Below are positions 25,629-34,308 of a stretch of 64,000 nt of DNA, one piece after another; position 1 is the first letter of the stretch, and each line of letters opens with the position of its first letter. Source of the stretch: Acuticoccus sp965213555 (GTDB lineage Bacteria; Pseudomonadota; Alphaproteobacteria; Rhizobiales; Amorphaceae). The DNA lies in contig NZ_OZ243890.1 in assembly GCF_965213555.1 (NCBI RefSeq), positions 3,472,001 through 3,536,000 of the forward strand. Reading direction: 5' to 3'. The notes beneath the pieces were generated by a model. The model searched no databases, was not told the origin of the DNA, and worked only from the letters and a program-made list of their open reading frames with translations. The position numbers were made by a program, and so were the translations under genes.

Positions 25629-26446
25629 CGCAGGTAGTGCGCCATGCCGAGCGCCTGGTTCCACTGCCGCGGGTAGCCGAGCGAGACCTCCTCGAAGCGG
25701 GTGCCGTCGCGCCAATCGGTCCGGCGCACGTGCAGGTGGCCGCTGACCACGGCGAGCGCGTCGTAGCGCAGGTGCCAGTCCTCGGTCTGGCGCGTGCCGC
25801 ACCACGGCGCGAAGCGGGGCACGCGGGGGATGCGCACGAGGTCCGCGCGCAGGGGGAAGTGGTTCACGAGCACGGTGCGGCGTCCCCGTGGCAGGGCGTC
25901 GAGCCGTCGCCTGGTCGACGCAAGCCGCGCGGCGCACCACGCCTCGCGCGAGGCGAACGGCGCAGGGTCGAGGTAGAGCTCGTCCGCGCACACCGCACGG
26001 CCGGCCCTGGCCCAGCCGACGACCTCCTCGCGCGCGACGTGCGCCGGACGGAAGCTGTAGTCGTAGAGCACGAACAGCGGCGCGATGGTGACGGGGTCCC
26101 CCGCGCCCGGCCACTCGACGTAGGGGTCCTCCGGCGTCAAGACGCCGTGCTCACGGGCGAGCGCGACCAGCGCCTCGTAGCGCGCTTGCCCGGCGAGGGG
26201 CACGCCGCCGTCCTCGGCGATCGCCCATAGATCGTGGTTGCCGGGCACCCAGATCACCCGGGCGAAGCGCTCGGCGAGGGTGGCGAAGGCCCGTGCCACC
26301 GTGCCGAGCCGCTCGGCGACGTCCCCGGCGACGATCAGCCAGTCCCGCGGGAACGCCGGCAGCGCCGACAGCGCGTCCCTGTTGACGGCGCTCGAGAGGT
26401 GGAGGTCGCTGATGGCGAGGAGGCGCACGGCGCGGGTCTTTAGCAT
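25553..26446 (-). CDS. Calcineurin-like metallophosphoesterase
   Basis: 297 residues. The dinuclear metal motifs are in order: SDLHL, AGDV, GNHD, NHFP and SGHLH. Such proteins hydrolyse phosphodiesters or phosphomonoesters; the substrate is not predictable. It is convergent with, and overlaps, the phosphopantetheinyl transferase gene. Phosphoesterase genes of this type are also found beside phosphopantetheinyl transferases in actinobacteria, where removal of phosphopantetheine has been suggested. Here that is only an idea. Confidence 0.9.
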   Translation of the reverse strand: MLKTRAVRLLAISDLHLSSAVNRDALSALPAFPRDWLIVAGDVAERLGTVARAFATLAERFARVIWVPGNHDLWAIAEDGGVPLAGQARYEALVALAREHGVLTPEDPYVEWPGAGDPVTIAPLFVLYDYSFRPAHVAREEVVGWARAGRAVCADELYLDPAPFASREAWCAARLASTRRRLDALPRGRRTVLVNHFPLRADLVRIPRVPRFAPWCGTRQTEDWHLRYDALAVVSGHLHVRRTDWRDGTRFEEVSLGYPRQWNQALGMAHYLRQILPHPGREARATRPSSGAGSRAT

Positions 26447-26504
26447 CCGCGAGCGCCATCCGCATGGCCTGCGCCCAGCGCAGGCCTACCACCGATCTGC
26501 AGCG

Positions 26505-27470
26505 TCAGGACAGCGACGGCGCGGCGGGCGTGAGGAGGCGGATGGGCGTTCCGGCGCGCCAGGCGGCGATCGCCTCGACCATCTGCTGATAGAACAGGCT
26601 GAGGTTCTCGGCCGAGGCGTAGCCGACGTGCGGCGTCAGGAGGAGGTTTGGCACTGAGCGCAGCGGATCGTCCGCTGGCAACGGCTCGACCTCGTAGACG
26701 TCGAGGGCGGCACCGGCGATGCGGCCGTCGCGCAGCGCCGCAGACAGCGCATCGACCTCGACGATGGGACCGCGCGAGGTGTTGACGAGCGTGGCCGTCG
26801 GCTTCATCGCGCCGATGGCGGCGGCATCGACGAGGCCGCGCGTGCGCGCGGACAGCACGGTGTGGATCGTCACGACGTCCGCCTCGGCGAACAGCACGGC
26901 CTTCTCGACGCGCCGCGCCCCGCGCTCGGCCGCCGCCTCGTCCGTCAGGTTCTGGCTCCAGGCGATGACGTCCATCCCGAAGGCCGGCGCGATGGCAGCA
27001 ACGCGCGCGCCGAGCCGCCCGAGCCCGACGATCCCCAGCGTCTTGCCCGTGAGGAGCGAGGAGAGCCGCGTCTGCCAAAGCCCCTCGCGCATGGCGGACG
27101 CGTTGTCCGGCACGCGGTGCGCCAAGGCCAGGATGAGCGCCCAGGTGAGCTCCACGGTGCCCTCGCCGCTGCTGTCGGTGCCGCATACGGTGAGGCCGCG
27201 CGCCGACGCCGCGTCGACGTCGAGGCTGAAGTTGCGCCGACCGGCGGTGACGATGAGCTTGAGGTCGGGCAGGCGCCCGATCACCTCGGCGCCGATCGGC
27301 GTGCGCTCGCGCGTCACGCACAGGACGTCGTGCCCCGCGATGGTCTCCACGAGGCGGTCGATGTCGCCGATGTGCTGCCGCACGAAGGTGACGTCGGCGT
27401 CGAGGCTCGCCCAGTCGGCGAGGCCCTCGGCGACGCCGAGCCAGTCGTCGATGACGGCGATGCGGATCAT
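26505..27470 (-). CDS. D-2-hydroxyacid dehydrogenase family protein
   Basis: 321 residues from the ATG at 27470. The NAD-binding GIVGLGRLGARVA, the arginine in NTSRGPIV and the active histidine in LLLTPHVGYAS mark the D-isomer-specific hydroxyacid dehydrogenases. The enzyme reduces 2-oxo acids or oxidises D-2-hydroxyacids. It diverges from a second, only distantly similar member at 27675. The pairing suggests interconversion of related hydroxyacids. Confidence 0.93.
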   Translation of the reverse strand: MIRIAVIDDWLGVAEGLADWASLDADVTFVRQHIGDIDRLVETIAGHDVLCVTRERTPIGAEVIGRLPDLKLIVTAGRRNFSLDVDAASARGLTVCGTDSSGEGTVELTWALILALAHRVPDNASAMREGLWQTRLSSLLTGKTLGIVGLGRLGARVAAIAPAFGMDVIAWSQNLTDEAAAERGARRVEKAVLFAEADVVTIHTVLSARTRGLVDAAAIGAMKPTATLVNTSRGPIVEVDALSAALRDGRIAGAALDVYEVEPLPADDPLRSVPNLLLTPHVGYASAENLSLFYQQMVEAIAAWRAGTPIRLLTPAAPSLS

Positions 27471-27480
27471 GGGCGAAACT

Positions 27481-27542
27481 CCGTGCGCGACAACCTGCCC
27501 CGTGCGCGAAGCCACGATACCGGTCGTACCCGACGGGACCAA
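27481..27542 (-). promoter_or_regulatory. Promoter with downstream direct repeats before the hydroxyacid dehydrogenase
   Basis: On the minus strand TTGGTC (27542-27537), a 17-base spacer and TATCGT (27519-27514) form a plausible sigma-70 promoter. Just downstream, CCGTGCGCGA occurs twice (27481-27490 and 27500-27509) with a 19-base period, in a position where a repressor could block transcription. Confidence 0.35.
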
Positions 27543-27674
27543 CACCGCAGCAGGGGCGTCAGGAGAGGGGGGCTCGCGGTGATCGAGGAATGTTGCGCGC
27601 TCCCCTGTACGGCCGAGGGAGGCGTGGTCTAGGACGAGCCTCCGGCGCGACGATGCGCCCGGGGAGGGGGACGG

Positions 27675-28643
27675 ATGAGGGCGCTCGGCGCACCGCAGCA
27701 GCGCGTCGATGCACGCGTCCTCGTGGTCAACCCCGTCGTCGACGACGTCCTGGAGTTCATCGCAGCCGCGTGCGGGGTGATCGACCTGCGCGACCGGCTC
27801 GATGCGGTGGCCGACCTCGACGCGGCCGAGCGCGAGCTGCTGACCGCCGTCATCACCTCCGGGATCGTCGGCATGCAGGGGCACCACATGGACCTGTTGC
27901 CGAACCTCAAGCTCGTCGCCTGCTTCGGCGTGGGTCACGAGAACGTCGACCTTGCGGCGGCGAGGGCGCGCGACATCGCCGTGACCAACGCTCCGGGGAC
28001 CAACGGCGAGACGGTGGCCGACCACGCGGTGATGCTGGCGCTCGCCGCTGCGCGCGGGTTGGTCGTGGTGGATCGGGCGGTTCGCGAGGGCCGCTGGCTC
28101 GACGCCCGGCGTGCCTACCAGCCGACGCTCTCGGGCTCGCAGGTCGGCGTCGTCGGGCTCGGCGCCATCGGAGCGGCCATCGCCCGGCGAGCCGAAGCGT
28201 GCGGCGCCGAGGTCGCGTACGTGGCGCGAGGCGTGAAGGAGGTGCCCTACCGCCGCGCGAGCAGCATACGGGAGCTCGCCGAGGCGAGCGACTTCCTCAT
28301 CGTCGCCCTGCCCGGAGGCGCGGACACCCACCACGTGATCGACGCCGAGGTCCTCGCCGCGCTGGGCCCGGGCGGCGTCCTCGTCAACATCGGCCGTGGC
28401 TCGGTGGTGGACAGCGACGCGCTCGCGGACGCGCTGGAGGACGGCGCCATCCACGCGGCCGCCCTCGACGTGGTGGAGGGCGAGCCCGAGGTCCCGGCGC
28501 GGCTCCTTGCGGCCCCAGGCCTCACCTTCACGCCGCACATGGCGGGCCGCTCGCCGAGCGGACAGCGTGCCCAGTGCGAGCGCGCGCTCGACAACCTCGC
28601 CCGAATGGTCCGCGGCGAGCCCTACGTCTCGCGCGTCGCCTGA
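27675..28643 (+). CDS. D-2-hydroxyacid dehydrogenase (glyoxylate/hydroxypyruvate reductase-like)
   Basis: 322 residues. FGVGHENVDL in the N-terminal part, VGVVGLGAIGAAIA as NAD(P) motif, NIGRGSVVD with the substrate arginine and FTPHMAGRS with the catalytic histidine fit the glyoxylate/hydroxypyruvate reductase branch. The ATG at 27675 has a strong purine-rich ribosome site (ggggaggggg). The class II aldolase gene follows 65 bases downstream on the same strand. Confidence 0.93.
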   Translation: MRALGAPQQRVDARVLVVNPVVDDVLEFIAAACGVIDLRDRLDAVADLDAAERELLTAVITSGIVGMQGHHMDLLPNLKLVACFGVGHENVDLAAARARDIAVTNAPGTNGETVADHAVMLALAAARGLVVVDRAVREGRWLDARRAYQPTLSGSQVGVVGLGAIGAAIARRAEACGAEVAYVARGVKEVPYRRASSIRELAEASDFLIVALPGGADTHHVIDAEVLAALGPGGVLVNIGRGSVVDSDALADALEDGAIHAAALDVVEGEPEVPARLLAAPGLTFTPHMAGRSPSGQRAQCERALDNLARMVRGEPYVSRVA

Positions 28644-28708
28644 GCGGCGGTGGCGTGCCGCCGCGCCGCGCTCTACTCTCCTGCCCTGGATCAACGAGGA
28701 TGGGACCC

Positions 28709-29539
28709 ATGACGAAGCACGAGCGCGGCCTCACCCCCGAGGACCCCATGCAGGTCCTCAAGGAGAAGAACTACACCACCGACATCGCCTCCATGCGGGA
28801 CCGGGTCAGCGAGGAGGAGTGGGAGGCGCGGGTGAACCTTGCCGCCGCCTACCGCCTCGTCGCCCTGTGGGGCATGGACGAGATGATCGCGAACCACATC
28901 TCGGTGCGCGTGCCGGGCGAGCCGCAGGCGTTCCTGATCAACCCCTACGGCTACTTCTACGAGGAGATCACCGCCTCGAGCCTCATCAAGATCGACCTCG
29001 ACGGCAACGTCCTTCTCAAGGCGGACTTCGACTACGAGCCGAACCGGGCGGGATTCGTCATCCACAGCGCGATCCACCGCGCGAGGGAGGACGCGCACTG
29101 CGTGATCCACACGCACACCCCGGCGGGCATGGCGGTGTCGTGCATGAAGGAGGGACTGCTGCCGCTGACGCAGACCGCCATGCGCTTCGCCAACGTCGGC
29201 TACCATGACTACCAGTCCGTCGCGGTGGACCTTGCCGAGCAGAACTCCATCGTCGCGGACCTCGGCGACGCGGACCTCCTCATCCTGAGGAACCACGGGC
29301 TCCTCGTGGTCGGCCCTTCCATCGCCCAGGCGTTCTCCAACATCTACCGCGCAGAGCTCGCCTGCAAGACGCAGGTGCTCGCGATGTCGGCGAATACCGA
29401 GATCGGCCTGCCGCCTGAGGAGATCATCGAGAAGACCAACCACCTCTATCGGCCCGAGGTGCGCCGCCCGTTCGGCGTCCTCGAGTGGCCAGCGCTCCTG
29501 AGGAAGCTCGACCGGATCGACGCCTCCTACCGGAACTGA
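28709..29539 (+). CDS. Class II aldolase/adducin-family protein
   Basis: 276 residues. Zinc-binding histidines are visible in IHTHTPAGMAVS and later RNHGLLVVG, as in L-fuculose-phosphate aldolase and AraD-type epimerases. The N-terminal extension of about 25 residues before ASMRDRVSEEEW is common in a proteobacterial subgroup of unknown substrate. The ATG at 28709 follows a gagg by 10 bases; an in-frame ATG at 28700 is an alternative. It leads a plus-strand catabolic run and is 3 bases from the CoA-transferase start. Confidence 0.9.
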   Translation: MTKHERGLTPEDPMQVLKEKNYTTDIASMRDRVSEEEWEARVNLAAAYRLVALWGMDEMIANHISVRVPGEPQAFLINPYGYFYEEITASSLIKIDLDGNVLLKADFDYEPNRAGFVIHSAIHRAREDAHCVIHTHTPAGMAVSCMKEGLLPLTQTAMRFANVGYHDYQSVAVDLAEQNSIVADLGDADLLILRNHGLLVVGPSIAQAFSNIYRAELACKTQVLAMSANTEIGLPPEEIIEKTNHLYRPEVRRPFGVLEWPALLRKLDRIDASYRN

Positions 29540-29542
29540 CGC

Positions 29543-30748
29543 GTGGCGCTGCCCCTCGAGGGCGTCCGCGTGCTCGACTTCGGGCACACGGTGATGGGCC
29601 CGTCGGCGGGGCTCATCCTCGCCGACCTCGGGGCGGACGTCGTCAAGATCGAGCCCGCGCCGGACGGCGAGCCGACCCGGCGGCTGACCGGGTTCGGCTC
29701 CGGCTACTTCGGCTTCCTCAACCGCAACAAGCGATCCGTCGCCATCGACCTCAAGTCGGCGGAGGGGCAGGCGGTCGCCCATCGCCTGGTGGCCGGGGCG
29801 GACGTCCTCCTGGAAAACTTCGCGCCCGGGACCATGGACCGGCTCGGCCTGTCGCGCATGAGGGTCGCAGAGCTGAACCCGCGCCTCGTCTACACCAGCC
29901 TCAAGGGGTTCCTGCCCGGACCCTACGAGCGCCGGCTCGCGCTCGACGAGGTCGTGCAGATGATGGCGGGCCTTGCCTACATGACGGGCCCGCCAGGCAG
30001 GCCGCTGCGCGCCGGCGCCTCGGTGGTGGACATCACCGGCGGGATGTTCGCCGTCATCGGCATCCTGTGCGCGCTGCGCACGCGCGACGCTGGTGGGCAG
30101 GCCGCGAGCGTCGACACCGCGCTGTTCGAGACGTGCGTGTTCCTGATGGGACAGCACCTCGCCTACGCCTCCCAGACGGACGAGAAGGTGCCGCCGATGC
30201 CGGCGCGCCGCTCGGCCTGGGCGATCTACGAGCTGTTCGCCTTGGCGGACGGCGGGCAGCTGTTCGTCGGCATCACTACGGACGCGCACTGGCGGCGCTT
30301 CTGCGCCGCGCTCGGCCGCGACGACCTCGCCGCCGACCCCTCGCTCGCGACCAACAACCAGCGTGTCGAGGCGCGCGCTCGCCTGGTGCCCATCGTCGCC
30401 GACGTGTTCGGCGCGCTCTGCGCGGCGGAGGCGATCGCGCTGTGCGAGGCGGCGCGCATCCCCTTCGCCCCCATCGCGACACCGGAGGACCTGTTCGAGG
30501 ACGCGCACCTCGCCGCCACGGGCGGCCTCATGCTGACCGTCATGCCGGACGGGACGCGCACCCGCCTACCGCGACTGCCGCTGGCCATCGCGGGCGTCGA
30601 CCTAACCCTGAGGTCCGATCCGCCCGCCCTCGGGGCCGACACCGCGGCCGTGCTCGTCGACGCCGGATTGTCCGCGGACGAGGTGGCCGACCTCGCGGCC
30701 CGACGCGTCGTGGTCGACGGGCGCGCCGACCAAGCCGCCCGCGGGTAG
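29543..30748 (+). CDS. Family III CoA-transferase (CaiB/BaiF)
   Basis: 401 residues, GTG start 3 bases after the aldolase stop. The N-terminal VLDFGHTVMGPSAGLILADL and the LLENFAPGTMDRLGL segment are typical. The aspartate in VVDITGG is the residue that forms the acyl-anhydride intermediate in the family. It moves CoA from one acyl-CoA to a carboxylate, activating or recycling intermediates for the acyl-CoA dehydrogenase encoded two genes downstream. Confidence 0.93.
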   Translation: MALPLEGVRVLDFGHTVMGPSAGLILADLGADVVKIEPAPDGEPTRRLTGFGSGYFGFLNRNKRSVAIDLKSAEGQAVAHRLVAGADVLLENFAPGTMDRLGLSRMRVAELNPRLVYTSLKGFLPGPYERRLALDEVVQMMAGLAYMTGPPGRPLRAGASVVDITGGMFAVIGILCALRTRDAGGQAASVDTALFETCVFLMGQHLAYASQTDEKVPPMPARRSAWAIYELFALADGGQLFVGITTDAHWRRFCAALGRDDLAADPSLATNNQRVEARARLVPIVADVFGALCAAEAIALCEAARIPFAPIATPEDLFEDAHLAATGGLMLTVMPDGTRTRLPRLPLAIAGVDLTLRSDPPALGADTAAVLVDAGLSADEVADLAARRVVVDGRADQAARG

Positions 30749-30808
30749 CTTTGCCGCCGGGGCGCGTGGCGTGCTACGCGGGTGGCTTGGCGATCGACGG
30801 AGTGTTCG

Positions 30809-31240
30809 ATGGACGACGCGGCCGACCACGAGGGCTGGCGCGAGTGGCGCGGCGACGGCTTCATGGATCTCGTCGGCCCCGTGCTGATCGACGACCGGGG
30901 CGAGGTCCCGCGCTACGCGCTGCGCGCCGAGGCGCGGCACCTCAACGCGTTCGGGATCGTCCACGGCGGCGTGATCATGACGTTCCTCGACCACGTCGTC
31001 GGCATGAACGGGTCGCGCTTCCACGATGGCATCGGCCAGGCGACGATCCACCTCGGAGTGTCGTTCGTCACGGCCGTCCAGGCCGGCTCGCTCATCGTTG
31101 CCGAGTGCGAGGTGACGCGCACCACGAGGAGCATCCTGTTCCTGCGCGGCACCGCGCGCGTCGATGGCACCGTCGTCGCCACCGCCGAGGGGGTGTGGAA
31201 GATCACGAACCGGGGCAAGGTGTCGGGCCAGTCGTTCTGA
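30809..31240 (+). CDS. PaaI-type hotdog thioesterase
   Basis: 143 residues. IVHGGVIMTFLDHVVG is the HGG active-site helix of the PaaI-like thioesterase family, and the size is typical. It hydrolyses an acyl-CoA, perhaps releasing CoA from dead-end intermediates. The ATG at 30809 is preferred over one 27 bases upstream because a cggag precedes it and the protein aligns from there. It lies between the CoA-transferase and acyl-CoA dehydrogenase genes in the same direction. Confidence 0.9.
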   Translation: MDDAADHEGWREWRGDGFMDLVGPVLIDDRGEVPRYALRAEARHLNAFGIVHGGVIMTFLDHVVGMNGSRFHDGIGQATIHLGVSFVTAVQAGSLIVAECEVTRTTRSILFLRGTARVDGTVVATAEGVWKITNRGKVSGQSF

Positions 31241-31285
31241 CGGCGCGACGGCGCGACGGCCGAGGACGCCGAGGAGGGCGAAGCC

Positions 31286-32488
31286 ATGGATCAGGTCCTT
31301 CACCGAGGCGGTGCGACCGACCTCAACTTCGCGCCGAGCGCTGACCAGGAGGCGCTGCGCGAGGGCATCGAGCGCCTGTGCGAGGGCTTCGGCGACGACT
31401 ACTGGCGCGAGCGCGACGCGACCGGCACCTTCCCGCACGAATTCCACCGCGCGTGCGCGGATGGTGGCTGGCTCGGCATGTGCATCCCGGAGGCCCACGG
31501 CGGCTCCGGTCTCGGCATCGTCGAGGCGACGATCATGATGCGCACCATCGCGCAGTCCGGCGCCGGGATGTCGGGCGCCTCCGCGATCCACATGAACGTG
31601 TTCGGCCTGCAGCCCGTCGTAGTGTTCGCCGACGAGGCGCAGAAGGCGCGCATGCTGCCTCCCGTGGTGGACGGGACGCACAAGTGCTGCTTCGCCGTCA
31701 CCGAGCCGAACACCGGGCTCAACACGACGCAGCTCAAGACGTTCGCCAAGCGCGAGGGCGAGCACTACCGGGTCAACGGGCAGAAGGTGTGGATCTCCAC
31801 CGCCCAGGTCGCCGACAAGATCATGCTCCTCGCCCGCACCACGCCGCTCGAGGAGTGCACCAAGCCGACGCACGGCCTCAGCCTGTTCTTCACCGACCTC
31901 GACCGCGACACCGTGTCGGTGCAGGCGATCGACAAGATGGGCCGCGCGGCGGTCGACTCCAACGAGCTCTTCATCGCCGACTTCATGATCCCCGTGGAGG
32001 ACCGCATCGGCGAGGAGGGTCGCGGGTTCGAGTACATCCTTCATGGCATGAACCCCGAGCGCGTGCTCATCGCGGCGGAGGCGGTGGGGATCGGCTACGC
32101 CGCGCTGGAGCGCGCCACCGCCTACGCCCGTGAGCGGGAGGTGTTCGGCCGTCCCATCGGCAAGAACCAGGCGATCCAGCATCCGCTCGCCAAGAACTGG
32201 ATGGAGCTCGAGGCCGCTTGGGCGATCACCCTGAAGGCCGCCTGGCAGTACGATCAGGGAATGAACTGCGGCCCGCTCGCCAACGCCGCCAAGTACCTCG
32301 CCGCGGAGGCCGGCTTCTCCGCCTGCGAGAACGCGGTGATGACGCACGGCGGCTTCGGCTACGCCAAGGAGTACCACGTGGAGCGGCTGATGCGCGAGGT
32401 GATGATCCCGCGCATCGCGCCGGTCAGCCCGCAGCTCATCGCCTCCTACATCGCCGAGAGGGTGCTCGGCCTGCCGAAGTCCTACTGA
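31286..32488 (+). CDS. Acyl-CoA dehydrogenase family flavoprotein
   Basis: 400 residues. CFAVTEPNTGLNT and YRVNGQKVWIST are the FAD/substrate segments of the middle domain; the C-terminal helical domain contains MTHGGFGYAKEYHVERLMRE. The usual catalytic glutamate (IYEGT motif) is replaced by PRIAPVSPQ (residues 375-383). A glutamate at position 258 in MNPERVLIA sits where isovaleryl-CoA dehydrogenase keeps its base, so the chemistry may be preserved with a relocated base. It would introduce a 2,3-double bond in a short or branched acyl-CoA. Confidence 0.92.
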   Translation: MDQVLHRGGATDLNFAPSADQEALREGIERLCEGFGDDYWRERDATGTFPHEFHRACADGGWLGMCIPEAHGGSGLGIVEATIMMRTIAQSGAGMSGASAIHMNVFGLQPVVVFADEAQKARMLPPVVDGTHKCCFAVTEPNTGLNTTQLKTFAKREGEHYRVNGQKVWISTAQVADKIMLLARTTPLEECTKPTHGLSLFFTDLDRDTVSVQAIDKMGRAAVDSNELFIADFMIPVEDRIGEEGRGFEYILHGMNPERVLIAAEAVGIGYAALERATAYAREREVFGRPIGKNQAIQHPLAKNWMELEAAWAITLKAAWQYDQGMNCGPLANAAKYLAAEAGFSACENAVMTHGGFGYAKEYHVERLMREVMIPRIAPVSPQLIASYIAERVLGLPKSY

Positions 32489-32551
32489 CCGGCGGCGGTT
32501 GATGCCGGACTTGGTCGCGCCGAGGATGCCGGCGGCAACGGGGCGGAGCGC

Positions 32552-33313
32552 ATGCAGCTATCACTGACGGGGAAGGTCGCGCTGGTGACGGGCGCGTCGG
32601 GCGGGCTCGGCGAGCACTTCGCCGGCACGCTCGCGACGGCGGGGGCGAGCGTCGTGCTCGCCGCGCGGCGGGTGGATCGCCTCGAGGCGCTGCGCGAGCG
32701 CCTGACGTCGGCGGGCGGGCGCGCGGTGGCCGTGGCGATGGACGTCACCGACAGCGCCTCGGTGGCGCACGGGATCGACGAGGCTGCGCGCGAGGTCGGC
32801 ACCATCGACGTCGTCGTCAACAACGCGGGGATGTCGAAGGCCGCGCTGACGACGGACATGAGCGACGCGGACTGGCGAGCCGTCATCGACACCAACCTGA
32901 CGGGCTGCTTCACCGTGGCGCGCGAGACGGCGCGGCGAATGCAGGCCGCCGGCACCGGCGGCTCCATCGTCAACGTCGCCTCGATCCTCGGCTTCCGCGT
33001 CGCCAAGATGCTCACCGCGTACGCGGCGGCCAAGGCGGGGCTCATCCAAGCCACCAAGGCGATGGCACTGGAGCTCGCGCGCGACGGGATCAGGGTCAAC
33101 GCGCTCGCCCCCGGCTACGTGGAGACCGACATCAACCGGGACTTCTTCGCCACCGAGGCGGGCGCGGCGCTGGTCAAGCGCGTGCCGCAGCGCCGGCTCG
33201 GCCGGATGGAGGACCTCGACGGCCCGCTCCTCCTCCTCGCGAGCGACGCCGCGGCCTACATGACCGGCAGCGTCGTCGTCGTCGACGGCGGCCACCTGTG
33301 CAGCACGCTCTAG
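32552..33313 (+). CDS. Short-chain dehydrogenase/reductase (SDR)
   Basis: 253 residues. TGASGGLGE (cofactor loop), VNNAGMS, the catalytic serine of VNVASILG and YAAAKAG (YxxxK) are in order, followed by PGYVETDI. It is a classical SDR, most like 3-oxoacyl-ACP or 3-hydroxyacyl-CoA-type reductases. A ggggcggag ribosome site precedes the ATG. It follows the acyl-CoA dehydrogenase by 63 bases and probably acts in the same pathway. Confidence 0.92.
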   Translation: MQLSLTGKVALVTGASGGLGEHFAGTLATAGASVVLAARRVDRLEALRERLTSAGGRAVAVAMDVTDSASVAHGIDEAAREVGTIDVVVNNAGMSKAALTTDMSDADWRAVIDTNLTGCFTVARETARRMQAAGTGGSIVNVASILGFRVAKMLTAYAAAKAGLIQATKAMALELARDGIRVNALAPGYVETDINRDFFATEAGAALVKRVPQRRLGRMEDLDGPLLLLASDAAAYMTGSVVVVDGGHLCSTL

Positions 33314-33408
33314 CCGATGCTCGGCCGGGATCCGGAGGGAGCTCGGACGCATCCCACGGGTGCGGGTGGCACGTAGGCGGCCGGTGCGGAACATGGCAGG
33401 ATGGGTCC

Positions 33409-34308
33409 ATGAGTGATGCCACCACGCGCGCAGCGCGCCTGCGCGACCTCCTCGGCCAGCCCGGGCCGCTCGTCGTCCCTGGGTGCTTCGACGCGTTCAC
33501 CGGGCTCCTCGTCGAGCGCGCGGGGTTCGACGCGGCGTTCGTGTCCGGCGCCGGCGTCGCCTACACCCGGCTCGGCCGGCCCGACGTCGGGCTCGTCTCG
33601 CTCGGTGAGCTCGCCGCGTCGGTGGCGCCCATCGCCGACCGGGTCGCCATCCCGCTGATCGTCGACATCGACACCGGGTTCGGCAACGCGCTGAACGTCA
33701 AGCGCACCGTGCGCACCATGGAGCGCGCAGGGGCGAGCGCGATGCAGCTCGAGGACCAGGCATTCCCGAAGCGCTGCGGACACCTGACGGGCAAGTCGGT
33801 CGTCCCTGTGCAGGAGATGCTCGGCAAGCTCGCCGCCGCGCTCGACGCCCGGGACGACGCGCTCATCGTGGCGCGCACGGACGCCATCGCCGTGGAGGGG
33901 TTCGATGCCGCGATGGACCGTGCGGAGGCCTACGTCGAGGCGGGAGCCGACGTCCTGTTCGTCGAGGCGCCGCGCTCGCGGGACGAGCTCGTCGCCATCG
34001 GCGAGCGGTTCGGCGCGCGCCTGCCGGTCCTTGCCAACATGGTGGAGGGCGGCTCGACGCCGATCTCGAACGCGGCCGAGCTCGGCGCCATGGGCTTCCG
34101 CGTCGTCCTCGTCCCGGGCGCCATCGCCCGCGCCTTCGCCCACGCCGGGGAGGCGCTGCTCGCCACCTTGAAGCGCGACGGCGCCACCGCGGCGTTCGCC
34201 GAGCGCATGGTCGACGTCATGGAGCTCAACAGGATGCTGGGCCTGGAGCCGCTGCTCGAGGACGGGGCGCGCTACGATCCGGCGCCGAGCCGAAGGGCCG
34301 CGGAGTGA
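33409..34308 (+). CDS. Isocitrate lyase/PEP mutase-family lyase (2,3-dimethylmalate/methylisocitrate lyase-like)
   Basis: 299 residues. VDIDTGFGN, MQLEDQAFPKRCGH (catalytic Cys123 in KRCGH) and VARTDA are the superfamily signatures; the KRCGH loop marks true C-C lyases rather than phosphonomutases. Known relatives split 2-methylisocitrate, 2,3-dimethylmalate, oxaloacetate or other 2-hydroxydicarboxylates. The stop overlaps the start of a LeuC-type hydratase gene, the arrangement expected for a dialkylmalate route: hydratase makes the malate and this lyase splits it to pyruvate plus a short acid. Substrate remains unproven. Confidence 0.88.
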   Translation: MSDATTRAARLRDLLGQPGPLVVPGCFDAFTGLLVERAGFDAAFVSGAGVAYTRLGRPDVGLVSLGELAASVAPIADRVAIPLIVDIDTGFGNALNVKRTVRTMERAGASAMQLEDQAFPKRCGHLTGKSVVPVQEMLGKLAAALDARDDALIVARTDAIAVEGFDAAMDRAEAYVEAGADVLFVEAPRSRDELVAIGERFGARLPVLANMVEGGSTPISNAAELGAMGFRVVLVPGAIARAFAHAGEALLATLKRDGATAAFAERMVDVMELNRMLGLEPLLEDGARYDPAPSRRAAE

